A program made the translations under genes and the position numbers. This document shows positions 1-9,840 of a stretch of DNA of 31,200 bases, one piece after another. The stretch is from Conoideocrella luteorostrata (lineage: Eukaryota > Ascomycota > Sordariomycetes > Hypocreales > Clavicipitaceae): contig JASWJB010000419.1 in the NCBI GenBank assembly GCA_032433595.1, positions 1 to 31,200 on the forward strand, in the 5' to 3' direction. Position 1 is the first letter of the stretch; every line of letters begins with the position of its first letter. A model generated the notes under the pieces. It made no database searches. It was not told the DNA's origin and worked only from the letters and a program-made list of their open reading frames with translations.

Positions 1-9
1 GGCCCCCAG

Positions 10-860
10 TCCTCTACTTTTCCTGCGAATCGTTCTTCTCCTTTTTCTCACACCCCGAGCGAAAAACCACCCATCCCGCCGGCATTTTGTGCGCTGCCCG
101 CCGCAGAGTTGCCGCGCGCGCCGGGAGCAGCTTTATTTCTGCTGCATTGTGTGCGCGGCGTCGTTGCGAGTCGTGTGCGCCAGGTTTGGGGCCGTTTGGA
201 GCGCTGGTCGCTGAGTTGTTGGTGTTGGCGTTGAGCTGCGCATTTTGGTGAATTGCAGGCCGGGCGTTTGATGTACTGCCTTGCCATTTATTGCAGCTTA
301 TGCGTAAAGCTATTGCGCATCTTTTGCACTGGGTTTTGCTTGGTTTCATCATGTTGCTGTTGGGCTGTGTTGTGCTGTTACGCCTGCATTACCCCCCTGG
401 TGCTGGATTCCCAACTGAGCAGGTTTTCCGTCAAGTACACGCCAGGTGTTTCATTTTGCGCCCTGATTTGTACTGCACCTTGTACACTGGAATCTTGTGC
501 ATCTTTTGCACCGGGAATAGTCTTGTCTCGTGGTGATGCTGCTGTGTTGCGATGTACTGTGGTGTCATGTGCTGCTTGCAAGCCCCTGATCGCTGGGCTG
601 GGCTGACGAACACCAAGCACGGTTTTTGGCCGTTTACGTACCACGTCACACATATAAGGCACTGTCTCTTGTTTAACTATGTAACCTACGATTTTCTGTA
701 TCTTTCGCATTAGGCAATGTCTTATTTTGTGTCCTGGTTATTGTGCTGTGTTGTTGTGTTACTCCTGTGTTACTACCAGCCCCCGCCCCCCTCGCCCCGA
801 CCAAGCCCTGCTTTTCTTGCACCTCGGGCGCTGCTCGTCTTGCGTAGGCAGCTTCATAAT
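10..860 (+). repeat. Macro-repeat copy 1, module A
   Basis: Base-balanced, T/G-rich sequence that recurs at 5,285-5,905 and 9,365-9,840 and, inverted and shortened, at 16,070-16,205. The shared start carries GCATTTTGTGCGCTGCCC (about 82-99 here, again near 5,353). Inside are imperfect sub-repeats of about 165 bp, each with a 'TGCACGCCAGGCGTTT'-like start, a 'GTGCATCTTTTGCACCGGG'-like middle and a 'GTTGTGCTGTGTTG'-like end (from about 253 and about 430). The 3' part has the shared string GACCAAGCCCTGCTTTT followed by a 'GGGCGCTG' motif, also found in copies 2 and 4. ORFs here (such as 253-606) are Cys/Leu-rich chance readings with no family resemblance. The left edge is approximate because the window starts here. 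Confidence 0.75.
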
Positions 861-1081
861 TATTAGCAGCAACGGCATCAGCAGCAGCGGCGGCGGCAGC
901 ATCTGGCATTTCCCCGACCGACTGCTTCTATCGTGAGAATCCTGGCCTGTGGCCATCATCGTCGGCAGCATCATCATCATCATCGTCGTCAGCGGCGGCA
1001 TCATCATCGGCTGACTTTTCCCCGACCGACCGCTACCATCGTGACCAGCATCCTGGCCAGTGGCCATCATCATCAGCAGCA

Positions 1082-1112
<31 letters not shown>

Positions 1113-2060
1113 CATCATCATCATTATCAGGTGAGTTTTTCCCCCGACCGACCGCTACAATCATGACCAGAATCCTGACCTGTGGCCATCATCAATAGCA
1201 GCAGAATCATCAACAGCGGTATCATCATCAGCTGCCTTTTCTCCCGGACCGACCGCTACCATCGTGACCAGAATCCTAACCTGTGGCTATCATCAATATC
1301 AGCAGCATCAGCAGCGTCAGCAACGGCATCAGCAGCGGCGGCGGCGGCGGCATCATCTGACATTTCCCCCGACCGACTGCTACTATCGTGAGGATCCTGG
1401 CCTGTGGCCATCAGCATCGCCAGCATCATCATCATCATCCTCGTCAGCAGCGGCATCATCAGCGGCAGACTTTTCCCCGACCGACCGCCAGCATCGTGAC
1501 CAGAAACCTGGCCGTGGCCATCATCAATAGCAGCATCATCATCATCATTCTTATTATCAGCAGCGGCAACATCATCATCACGAGCAGCGGCATCAACAAA
1601 ATCATCATCAGCAGCAGCAGCGGCATTATCATCATCGGCAGCAGCAGCGACATTTCTTGCCTGGGCATCAACATTCTCATCACCAGCAGCAGCAGCAGCG
1701 GCGCCGGCAGCAGCATCATCATTATCAGGTAACTCCCCCCCCGACCGCACTATGGTGACTCTCTTTCTAACCGTCTTCCTAACCTATAGCCATCATCATC
1801 AGCAGCGGCGGCGGCAACGATTCTTGCGTGGGCAGCACATCGTCATCAGCAGCAGTAACGACATTTCTTTCGTGGGCAAAACATCCTTGTCACCGGCAAC
1901 GGCATCGTCATCATCATCATTAGCAGCAGTAGCGACATTTCTTGCGTGGAAAGCACATTGTCATCAACAGCAGCGGCATCTGACTCCCCCCCCTCCTCCC
2001 CCGGGCCGCTGCTATCTTGACCGGAATCCCGACCTATGGCCACAATAATCGTTTCTTGCA
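860..2060 (+). repeat. Macro-repeat copy 1, module B: CAT/CAG/CGG triplet tracts with conserved spacers
   Basis: Runs of CAT, CAG and CGG triplets alternate with a conserved spacer built around 'CCCCGACCGACCGCTACC', then 'ATCGTGACCAGAATCCTGG', then 'CCTGTGGCCATCATCATC'. The spacer recurs near 908, 1,016, 1,138, 1,236, 1,366 and 1,471, so the period is roughly 100-130 bp. A second spacer type, 'GACATTTCTTGCGTGGGC', recurs near 1,650, 1,820, 1,860 and 1,935. A pure CGG run lies near 1,083-1,106. Low-complexity ORFs on both strands (for example poly-Ala/Asp on the minus strand at 1,256-1,750, poly-His/Gln on plus) are by-products of the triplets. I do not call a gene. Confidence 0.8.
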
Positions 2061-3785
2061 CATCCTGATTGTCTTGGTCAGATTACCTTGCCATGTCTAA
2101 TGCTTCTTACAGTGTACGTCTTCCGAGATTTAAACCATTTCGCCGCCTTCGATAGATTGCCTTGCGATATCTGATGGATCCGATGCTTCTTGCAGCACCT
2201 GTACATTATCCGACATTTGAACCTTTCCACGAGCTCGTCAAATTGACCTGCGATACCAGATACCTGTACGTCTTCCGAGAATTGAGTCTTTCCAACGAGC
2301 TCGTTAGCTGACCTGTGATACTAGATGCCTCTTGCAGCGCCTGTACGTTCCGACATTTAAACCTTTTCAGCGAGCTCGTCAGATTGACTTGCGATATCGA
2401 ATGAATCTCGCAGCCTGCACGCCCTCCGATAATTAAACCGTTCAACCAGCTCCTTGCAGCCTATACGTCTTCCGACATTCGAATATTTTAATCAGCTCGT
2501 CAGATTGACCTGCGATCTGATGCTTCTTGCAGCGCTTGAACCTTTCAACGAGCTCGTCAGATGAACTGCATGTCTGACGCTTCGAAAACCCCTGTACGTC
2601 TTGCGAGATTTAGACCTTTCAACAAGGTTGTCAACTGACTGGCGACATCTAATGCATCTCGCAGCCCGTACGTCTTCCGAGATGTAAACCTTTCCACGAG
2701 CTCCTTGCAGCCTGTACGAGTTCCGAGATTTGAGCCTTTTCAAGGCCTTCGTTAGATCACTTGCGGTATCTGCCTCCACATCTTCTGAGATTTGAGCCTT
2801 TTCAACAAGCTTGTTGACTGACTTGCAATACTAGATGCCTCTTGCAGCGCCTGTACGTTCCGAGATTTGAACCTTTTTAGCGAGCTCGTTAGATTGACTT
2901 GCAATATCGAATGCCTCTTGCAGCCTGTACGCCCTGCGGGATTTGAGTCTTTCAACGAGCTTGTAGGATTGACTTGTGAGATCTGATGGATCTGATGCTT
3001 ATTGCAGTGTACGTCTTGCGAGATTTGAACCTTTTAAGAAGCTCGTCAACTGACTTGCATTGTCCGATGCGTCTTGCAGCCTGTACGTCTCCTGAGATTT
3101 GAACGTTTTCGACGAGCTTGTTAGATCGACCTACGATGTCTGGTGCCTCGATTGCGCCTGTCCGCCTTCCGATAACTACACCTTTCCACGAGCTCCTTGC
3201 GGCATGTACGTCTTCCGAGATTTGAGCCTTTCAACAAACTTGTTAGACTGAGTCGCGAGATAAGATGTGATAAATCTGATGCTTCTTGCAGTGTACGTTC
3301 TGCGAGATTTGAGCCTTTTCGTCGAGCTCGTCCGGTTGAGTATTGACGCTTCGAGAACGCCTGATCGTCTTGCGCGATTTGAGTCTTCCACCGAGGTTGT
3401 TAGATTGGCGTGCGAGATCTGATGCATCCGATGCTCTTTGCCGTGTTTGTCTTCCGATGCATCTTTCAACGAGCTTGTCAACTAACTGGCGATATCTGAC
3501 GCTTCTTGCAGCATCCGTACGTCTTCCGTGATTCGCACCTTTCAACGAGCTCCTTGCAGCCTGAACGTCTTACGAGGTTTCGGGCCTTTCAGCGAACTCT
3601 TCAAATCGACTTGCGATATGTAATGCTTTTGTACGTCTTCCGAGAATTGCACCTTTGAACGAGCTCGTCAGATCGACACGCGATATGTAATACTTGTACG
3701 TCTTCCGAGATGTAAGCCTTTACAACAAGCTCGTTAGATAAACCTGCGATCTAATGTTTCTTGCAGCGCCTGAACCTTTCAACAA

Positions 3786-4008
3786 TGTCACAAGTGAGCA
3801 GCTATGGAAGTCGTGTCTTCAAGGCAGTGGACAATTGTCCTTGATTTCCATCTAATTGACGGGGAATTTGACTATTATTCATCTCTGCAAGATGCCTCTT
3901 CTTCTGGATTTATTTCATTGTATTGCTTTCGACAATGTTGAACGTTTCCAGCGATACGCTTCCGGCAGCATCGTACGTTTTTGGTCATGTTGAATGTTTC
4001 TTGTGACA
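3786..4008. mobile_element. Solo LTR inserted in the module C array
   Basis: A 223-bp insert that starts TGTCACAAG and ends CTTGTGACA, a perfect 9-bp terminal inverted repeat of the TG...CA type used by LTR retrotransposons. It is flanked by AACAA (3,781-3,785) and AACGA (4,009-4,013), a 5-bp target duplication with one G/A difference. Removing the insert and one AACGA restores a normal array unit (CCTTTC-AACGA-G...), so it landed in an existing unit. The first 90 bases or so match the sequence starting at 17,278 (shared GAGCAGCTATGGA and AATTGTCCTTGATTTC). No internal coding region remains, so this is a recombined solo LTR. The family (copia or gypsy) cannot be decided from the LTR alone. 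Confidence 0.75.
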
Positions 4009-4695
4009 AACGAGTCCGTTCACTGATTTTAATGCTTTGTGCAATGTACGTCTTCCGAGAAATAAACCTTTGAACAAGCCCGTTAGATTGACCTGCCATA
4101 TCAGATACCTGTACGTCTTCCGAGATTTGAACCGTTCCATCGTCTTCGTCAATTACTTGCGATATGTAATACCTGTATGTCTTCCGGGAATTGAACCGTT
4201 TTGACGAGCTTGTCAGCTGACTTGTAATACCAGATGCCTCGTGCAGCGCCTGTACGTGCGAAGTTCGAACCTTTTCAGCGAGCTTGTCAGATTAGTTTGC
4301 GACACTAGATGCCTCTTGCAGCACCTGTACGTTCCGAGACTTGAGCCTTTCAACGAGCTTGTTAACTGGCCTGATTAGATCGTGGCCACGAGAATCGTAT
4401 CTATTGCCTTTGCATTGGCTTGCCATGGCTGATGCCTGGATGTCTTCCGACATTTCAACCTTTTTAGCGAGCTCGTTGGATCGACTTGTGGTATCTGATA
4501 GATCTGATGCTTCTTGCAGTGTACGTCTTCTAATGCATTGAGACTTTTTAACGAGCTTGTTAACTGACTGGCGATACCAGATGCCTCTTGCAGCCCGTAC
4601 GACTTGCGACGTTGAGACCTTTCAATAAGCTTATCAACTTTGGAGCCCTGTCGTCGAACTTGTCAGATTCAACTGGATATCTGTTGCTTCTTGCC

Positions 4696-4915
4696 ATGGC
4701 ATCCCCACCTGTTACGCAGCCGCAAGCCGGCCAAATACATGCATCTTGGCTCGACCTTCCACTCGAAATGCGGATCGAGATTCTTTACCTGATGTCCCAG
4801 GACAGTCAACATCATCGCCTTTCCTTGTACGCCAAAGTCTGCTCTGAATGGCAGTACTTTTTGGAGACGATCACTTTTCGTCATCTTTTGGTCGACAGCA
4901 CCGCTCTAGAAGACT
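4696..4915 (+). pseudogene. F-box domain gene fragment captured in the repeat array
   Basis: The plus-strand reading frame from ATG 4,696 runs for about 73 codons without resemblance to the repeats around it. It contains LDLPLEMRIEIL, then HHRLSLYAKVCSEW, then ETITFRHLLV and a short acidic end. This is the layout of the N-terminal F-box of many ascomycete F-box proteins (LP-x-E-x-R-x-x-IL, then a YA-x-VC-x-EW segment). F-box proteins normally bind Skp1 in SCF ubiquitin ligases. Here only the F-box remains, and the frame then runs into array sequence and stops at 5,034. The open frame can be extended upstream to 4,588, but that part is array. Nearly identical stretches of about 36 bp flank the fragment (about 4,660-4,698 and 4,946-4,980). 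It is probably a non-functional captured gene start. Confidence 0.7.
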
Positions 4916-5284
4916 CTTTCGGAATTAGGCCTTTCAATGAGCTCGTCAGATTGACTGGATATCTGTTGCTTCTTGCCATGTCTGACGCTTTGAAAAAACC
5001 TGTACGTCTTGCGGGATTTGAACCTTTTCAGTGAGCTTGTCAGATTAACTGCATGTAAAATGCTTCCAAAACGCTTCCAAAACGCCTGAACGTCTTGCGA
5101 GACTTGAGTGTTTTAAGGAGCCTGTCAGATTGACTTGCGATATCTAATGCCTGGACGTCTTCCGAGATGTGAGCCTTTTCATTGTCCATTGAGACGTAGA
5201 CGGTCTTCTTAGCTGTGAATCTACTTACAGAGTAAAGTACAGAGTAACTACTTAGAAGACGTAGTCTTAATCTTAGCAAGACAA

Positions 5285-5905
5285 CCCATAGCCTCCTCCT
5301 TTTCCTGCTTATAGTCTTCTCCTTCTGCTCACAACCTGAGCTAAAAAGCCAGCATTTTGTGCGCTGCCCGCCGCAGAGTTGTCGGGCGCACCGGGAGCGC
5401 CTTGATTATGCTTTCATTATGCACGCTGCGTCTTTACGAGTCTTTGCGCCAGTTTTGGTGCTGTTGTGAGCCCTGGTCATGGAGCTGTAGTGGTTGGCGT
5501 GTGAGCCTCGTCAGACCTTATTTTAGCTGATTGCACGCCAGGCGTTTCGTTTTATGCCTTGCTTTTTTTTATTTTACCTTGGGCGCTGGGATCTCATTCA
5601 TCTTTTACACCAGGATTGGTTTCGTCTCATGGTATTGCTATTGTGTTGTGCTGTCTTGTGTGGTGTGTTGTGTTAGCTGGTCGCTAGATTCCTAACTAAG
5701 CGGGTTTTTTTGTATACTGTGCGCCAAGTGTAATGTCTTAGACCCTGTTTTCTATGGTATCCTATGCGCTGTGTTTACTGTATCTTATGCGCTGGTTATT
5801 GTGCTGTGTTATTGTGTTACTCTTGCGTTACTTACCAGCTCCCCTCCTCCCCAAAACTAAGCCCAGCTTTTTTTGTACCTTAGGCGCTGACCTAGATCTG
5901 ACATC
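5285..5905 (+). repeat. Macro-repeat copy 2, module A
   Basis: Second copy of module A. It begins with 'CCTCCTTTTCCTGC' and 'GCTCACAACCTGAGC', matching positions from about 10 of copy 1, and carries GCATTTTGTGCGCTGCCC at about 5,353. It is T-richer than copy 1 (many C to T differences). It has fewer sub-repeats and ends with 'ACTAAGCCCAGC' and 'CTTAGGCGCTGACCTAGATC', the latter shared with inverted copy 4 (about 16,085). The short linker 5,185-5,285 between array 1 and this module contains a direct repeat ACAGAGTAA. Confidence 0.75.
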
Positions 5906-6330
5906 TGCATGGTGGCAATGACTATTCTTGCGTGAGCAGCCACACTACAAGCAGCTGACTCTTCCCTCTCCCGAGTGGCTTTTTCCCTCTGCCGACCGCT
6001 CCAGCATCAGCAACAACAGTATTATCATCATCAAGAGCAGCAGCAACATCCCCATTAGCAGCAACGGCATCAGTAGCATCAGCAGCGACATTATCTGACA
6101 TTTCCCCCGATCAACCGCTACTTTTGTGACCAGAATCCTTGCCTGTGGCCATCATCATCAGTAGCGACATGAACATTATCACGACCGGCAGCGGCAGCGG
6201 CATCATCATCATCACCAGCAACGACATTTCTTGCGTGGGCGCCAACATTCTCATCACCAGCAGCGGCATCACCGCCACCACCACCAGCAACGGTATCATC
6301 GTTAGCAGCAGCAGTGGCATTATCGAGCTT
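5905..6330 (+). repeat. Macro-repeat copy 2, module B
   Basis: Shortened triplet module with CAT/CAG runs, one clear 'GACATTTCCCCCGATCAACCGC' type spacer (about 6,095), the 'CCTGTGGCCATCATCATC' string (about 6,142) and the second spacer type 'GACATTTCTTGCGTGGGC' (about 6,223). It joins module C abruptly near 6,325, in the middle of a unit (CGAGCTTGTCAGATTGA). Confidence 0.75.
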
Positions 6331-8296
6331 GTCAGATTGATCCGCGACACCAGACGCCTGTACGTCTTCCGAGAATTAAACGTTTGAACGAGCTCATTAC
6401 ATTAACGTACAATGTCCAATGCTTTGTGCAGTGTACGTCTCCCGAGATTTAAGCCTTTTTAACGAGCTAGTTAGACTGACCCGTGATACCAGACGCCCGT
6501 AGGTCTTCCGAGAATTGAACCTTCGAACGAGCGCGTCCGATGCTCTTTGTAGAGACTGTACGTCTTCCGCGAACCGAACCCTTTCAACGAGCTCATCAGA
6601 TTAGCCTGCGATATCATATGCCCATACGTCTTCCGATATTTGAGCCTTTTCCACGAGCTCGTCAGATCGACCTACAATGTCTGATGCTCCGATAGCGCCT
6701 GTACATCTTCCGGGAATTGAACCTTTTGACGAGCTCGTCAACTGACTTTCGATATCGAATGCTTGATGCAGTCAGTGAACGTCTTCCGAGATTCAAGCCT
6801 TTTCAACGAGCTCGTCAGATCGACTTGCGATATCGAATGCCCCTTGCTGCCCGTACCTCTTCAAACATTCAAACCTTTCAACGAGTTCCTTGCAGCCTGT
6901 ATGTCTTCCAATTTGAGACTTTTTGTCGCGCTCGTTAGATTGACTGCATGTCTGGCGCGTCTTGCGATACCTGATGCTGTGAAATCGCCGGTGCGTTTTC
7001 CAAGATTTGAACCTTTAAGCGAGCTTATTAGACTACCTCGCAATGCCTAATGCTCCTTGCAGTGTACGTCTTCCCAGATTTAAACCTTTTCAACAGGCTT
7101 GTCTGATTAACCCGGTATCTGATGCTTCGATAGCGCCTGTGCATCTTCTGAGATTTGAACTTTTCAACGAGCTCGTCAGATTAACCTGCGATATTAGATG
7201 CCTATCGTCTTCTAAGATTTGAGCCTTTCCAACGAGCTGGTTAGCTAACTTGCGATACTAGATGCGTCTGGTAGCCTGTACGTCTCCCGAGAATTGAACT
7301 TTGAACAAGCTCACTAGATTAACTTGCGATATCAGATGCCTATACATCTTCCGGGATTTAAGCCTTTTCAACGAGCTTGTCAGATTAACCAACGATCTGA
7401 TGCTACTTGCCGCGCCTGAACATTTCAACGAGCTTATCAACTGTCTTTTGATATCTGATGGTTTGTGCATTGTGCGTCTTCTGAGATTTGAACCTTTGAA
7501 CGAACTCGTTAACTGACTTTCAGTATCTGATGCTTTGTGCAGTTTACGTCTCCTGAGATTTGAACCTTTTCAACGACCTCGTCAGATTGACCTATGATGT
7601 CTAACGCTTCGATAACGCCTGAACGTCTCGCGAGAATGAAATCTTCGAACGAGCTCATTAGATTAACCTGCGATATCAGATGCCTGTATATCTTCCGACA
7701 TTTGAGCCTTTCAAAATGCTCGTCAGATTGACCTACGATATCCGATGCTTCTTGCAGAGCCTGTACGTCTTGCGAGATTCGAACCGTTTCAACGAGCTCG
7801 TCACCTGCCTTGCGACATCCGATTCATGCCACGCCTATACGTCTTACGGGATTTGAATCTTTCAAAGAGCTCGTCAGATTGACTAGATGTTTCACGCTTC
7901 GAAAACGCTGGTATATCTTGCGGGATTGGAGTCTTTTAACGAGCTCGTTGGATTGAGTGCATGTCTAATGCTTCTTGCTATGTCTATCGCTTCGAAAACG
8001 CCTGCAAGTCTTGAGGGACTAACCTCTCAGCGAGTTCGTCAGATTAACGTGCGAGATCTGGTAGATCTGATGCCTCTTTTAGCTTGTATGTCTTCCGATT
8101 AAAGCCTTTTCGTTAAGCTCGTTAACTGATTCAATTTGGTAGTGGCAGATATTCCAGCTATTAATGACTTGCCGTATCTGAAGTTTGGGAAAAACCTGTA
8201 CATTCCGAGATTTAATCCTTTTTAGCGAGCTGGTCAAAACAACTTGTGATATCAAATGCCTCTTGCAGCCTATGCGTCTTCCGAGAATGAAACCGT

Positions 8297-8505
8297 TGGA
8301 ACCCCGCCGCTAAGTACAACAAGGAGCAGAGAAGCGAATCACGTGGTCACGTTTTGGCCAACCTATTTGTACGACGATAGTAGGCTCGTATCCTGACTTC
8401 GCTTCTTCTTCTTAGATAGACACAGACTTATTGAATCTATTACAAATTGAAGCATTTGATCTAGATCACCTGCACAGCCCCCCCCCCCCCCCTGTGCAAC
8501 CCACA
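8297..8505. mobile_element. LTR-like relic inserted in array 2
   Basis: A non-array stretch that opens with TTGGAACCCCGCCGCTAAG and contains ATCACGTGGTCACG, TTCTTCTTCTTAGATAGACA and TTGAATCTATTACA. This resembles the U3-to-U5 layout of fungal copia-type LTRs. The array resumes at GAAACCATTCAACC, while the sequence just before the insert is GAAACCGTT, so a 9-bp near-duplicate flanks it. The downstream part carries a run of 15 C. Start and end of the LTR proper are uncertain, and the TG start is not preserved. Confidence 0.45.
8471..8498. repeat. Poly-C tract inside a perfect 7-bp inverted repeat
   Basis: TGCACAG is followed by a 15-C run (8,478-8,492) and then TGTGCA. Counting the last C, the arms TGCACAG and CTGTGCA are exact reverse complements around a loop of 14 C. 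The tract is a candidate for hairpin or i-motif/G-quadruplex formation, and its length may also be a sequencing or assembly estimate. Confidence 0.7.
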
Positions 8506-8639
8506 GAAACCATTCAACCACCCCTTGCAGCCGGTATGTCTTCCGATTGAATTTTTTTCGCCGCGCTCGTCAGATTGACTTGCGATATTTGATGACTATA
8601 CGTCTTCCGGGGATCGAACCTTGTTGGAAGCTCGTCAAG

Positions 8640-8740
8640 ATCACGTGGCCACCCTAGAGCGCCTCTTTTTACACGGCGCGCTCGCGGGCATTCCTCTTAT
8701 TCTTCTTTCTTAGACGGAACTAATTGAATTGAATACTGTT
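8640..8740. mobile_element. Second, shorter LTR-like relic
   Basis: Breaks the array after AGCTCGTCAA. It has GATCACGTGGCCACC, TCTTCTTTCTTAGACGGA and TTGAATTGAATACTG in the same order as the related motifs in the insert at 8,297-8,505, but the middle is shorter and different. It is likely a diverged or deleted member of the same LTR family. No terminal repeats or target duplication can be defined. Confidence 0.35.
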
Positions 8741-8925
8741 TTTACCTATTGCTTCGTGCAAGAACCTTTTGACGCCAAATTTAAACCCCCTGTGCTTCCT
8801 GTAAACCTTTTTGACGAGCTTGTCACCTTGTACGTTCCTAAAATTGAACCTTTTTGACGACCTCGTTAGACTGACTTGCGATATCGAATGCCTTTTGTAG
8901 CCCATACGTCCCCCGACATTTATTA

Positions 8926-9365
8926 AGACCAGAACACGTTAATCCTTTAGGTGGTCTGCTTCTTTAGGAAAGGAAGAAGTAGACCTGCTGCGTTATGTGT
9001 TTTTACATTCGTGTAAAAGGGAGCAATTTGCAACAGTGGCAATCGGCAGGAATAGATGGATTCATTTGAATAGATTTGAAAGGACTGAAAAGCGATGAAT
9101 TGTGACGATGATTCTTCTATGATGATCCTCTCCTGAAGAGCCCTATAACCCTTCTATATAACCCTTCAGTAACCGGGACATTGACTCGTGTTTTAGTGGC
9201 CTTATGTCTATATTCTTTGCCATTGTGTGACCTGCTTCCACTATCACACAATTCTAGCTAATGCGAGGCATTGGTCATTTCCGAAGGTGCCACTCTAATC
9301 TCAACAAGACCAGAAAGACTAGTGTTCTAGTCAGAAGACGCCTCACAGTCTCTGTAGGAAGCACG
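8926..9365. other. Intergenic stretch, no gene recognised
   Basis: Unique-looking sequence between array 2 and module A copy 3. It contains two 10-bp direct repeats AAGACCAGAA (8,925-8,934 and 9,306-9,315) bracketing about 370 bp, and a pyrimidine/TATA stretch CCCTATAACCCTTCTATATAACCCTTC (about 9,142-9,168, itself an imperfect tandem). The direct repeats could be target duplications of an unidentified insert, or chance. No coding region is convincing. Confidence 0.4.
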
Positions 9366-9840
9366 GGGTTTCGGGTGACGATTGCTAGCGAGTCGTTTGC
9401 GTCAGGTTTAGTGCTGTTGTGGGCGCTTCTCGTCGAGTTGTGGCTGTTGGCTTGTCAGCCGGAACTGACCTCATTTTGGCCGATTGCACGCCGGGTGTTT
9501 TGTTTCCTGCCTTCCTTTTTATTGTGCCTTGTGCGCTAGGCTTGTGTGTATCTTTTGTGCTGAGTTGAATTATCTGGTGCGCTGGCGTGGTGTTGCTGGT
9601 TATGGTGTTGCTAGTTGTGCTGCGTTGCTTGTTACACCGTGCAGCGGAAATGACCTGGTTTTTGGTGGTTTACGCAGCGTGTATTATATACATGGCGACG
9701 CCTTGTCTTGCATTATACACGCCGCGGTTTTCTGTATCTTTGCACGAGGTATAGTCCCGTCTTAAGCGCTGGTTATGGTGTTGTTGGTTATACTGTGTAT
9801 GTTGCTTGTAAGCCCCTGATCGCCGGTACCCCGACCAATA
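9365..9840 (+). repeat. Macro-repeat copy 3, module A (partial)
   Basis: Lacks the GCATTTTGTGCGCTGCCC start but has the following part: GCGAGTCGTTTGCGTCAGG and GTGCTGTTGTGGGCGC matching the GCGAGTCGTGTGCGCCAGG region of copy 1, then 'GATTGCACGCCGGGTGTTTTG' type sub-repeats at about 9,481 and 9,715. AAGCCCCTGATCGC near 9,808 matches copy 1 near 580. The ORFs at 9,261-9,932 are Cys/Leu-rich translations of this repeat, comparable to those of copy 1, and are not called as genes. Confidence 0.65.

Larger units (their letters stand above)
2085..5185 (+). repeat. Macro-repeat copy 1, module C: diverged tandem array of about 45-80 bp units
   Basis: About forty imperfect units. A full unit of about 78 bp reads approximately as 'TGATGCTTCTTGCAGCGCC', 'TGTACGTCTTCCGAGATTTG', 'AACCTTTTCAACGAGCTCGT', 'CAGATTGACTTGCGATATC'. 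Several unit types are mixed. Full units have the 'GCGATATC' joint. Short units of about 45 bp run 'CGAGCTC' straight into 'CTTGCAGCC' (near 2,448, 2,697, 3,188, 3,548). One variant has 'CTGCATGTCTGACGCTTCG' (near 2,570, 5,045). Another has the doubled 'GATGGATCTGATGC' (near 2,985, 4,495). The centre of most units is the palindrome ACGAGCTCGT. A solo LTR and an F-box gene fragment interrupt the array. No long ORF survives because unit lengths vary. Confidence 0.85.
6330..8925 (+). repeat. Macro-repeat copy 2, module C array
   Basis: Second large array with the same mixture of unit types as copy 1: full units, short units (for example near 6,881), and the 'GCATGTCT...GCTTCG' variant (near 6,945, 7,890, 7,960). 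Units are diverged from each other, so this is not a freshly homogenised satellite. Two non-array stretches interrupt it at about 8,297-8,505 and 8,640-8,740. The last recognisable unit ends near 8,920. Minus-strand ORFs with repeated SRKTYR- or VNLTSSLKR-like peptides simply reflect a unit length near a multiple of three. Confidence 0.85.

Noticed and set aside
253..606. 117-codon plus-strand Cys/Leu-rich ORF that could look like a small secreted protein
   Set aside because: It lies over module A sub-repeats. Copies 2 and 3 of the module do not keep the same frame, so there is no sign of coding constraint.
1256..1750. 164-codon minus-strand ORF rich in Ala and Asp
   Set aside because: It is a translation of the CAT/CAG/CGG triplet module. 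The composition follows directly from the repeat, and similar readings appear in other frames.
2206..2445. tRNA gene suggested by the GGTTCAAATC string on the minus strand
   Set aside because: The bases around the string do not pair as a T-stem, and no acceptor, D or anticodon arm is present.
2085..8925. CRISPR-like array of units with spacers
   Set aside because: Units are contiguous, diverged and variable in length, with no unique spacers between identical repeats, and the genome is eukaryotic.
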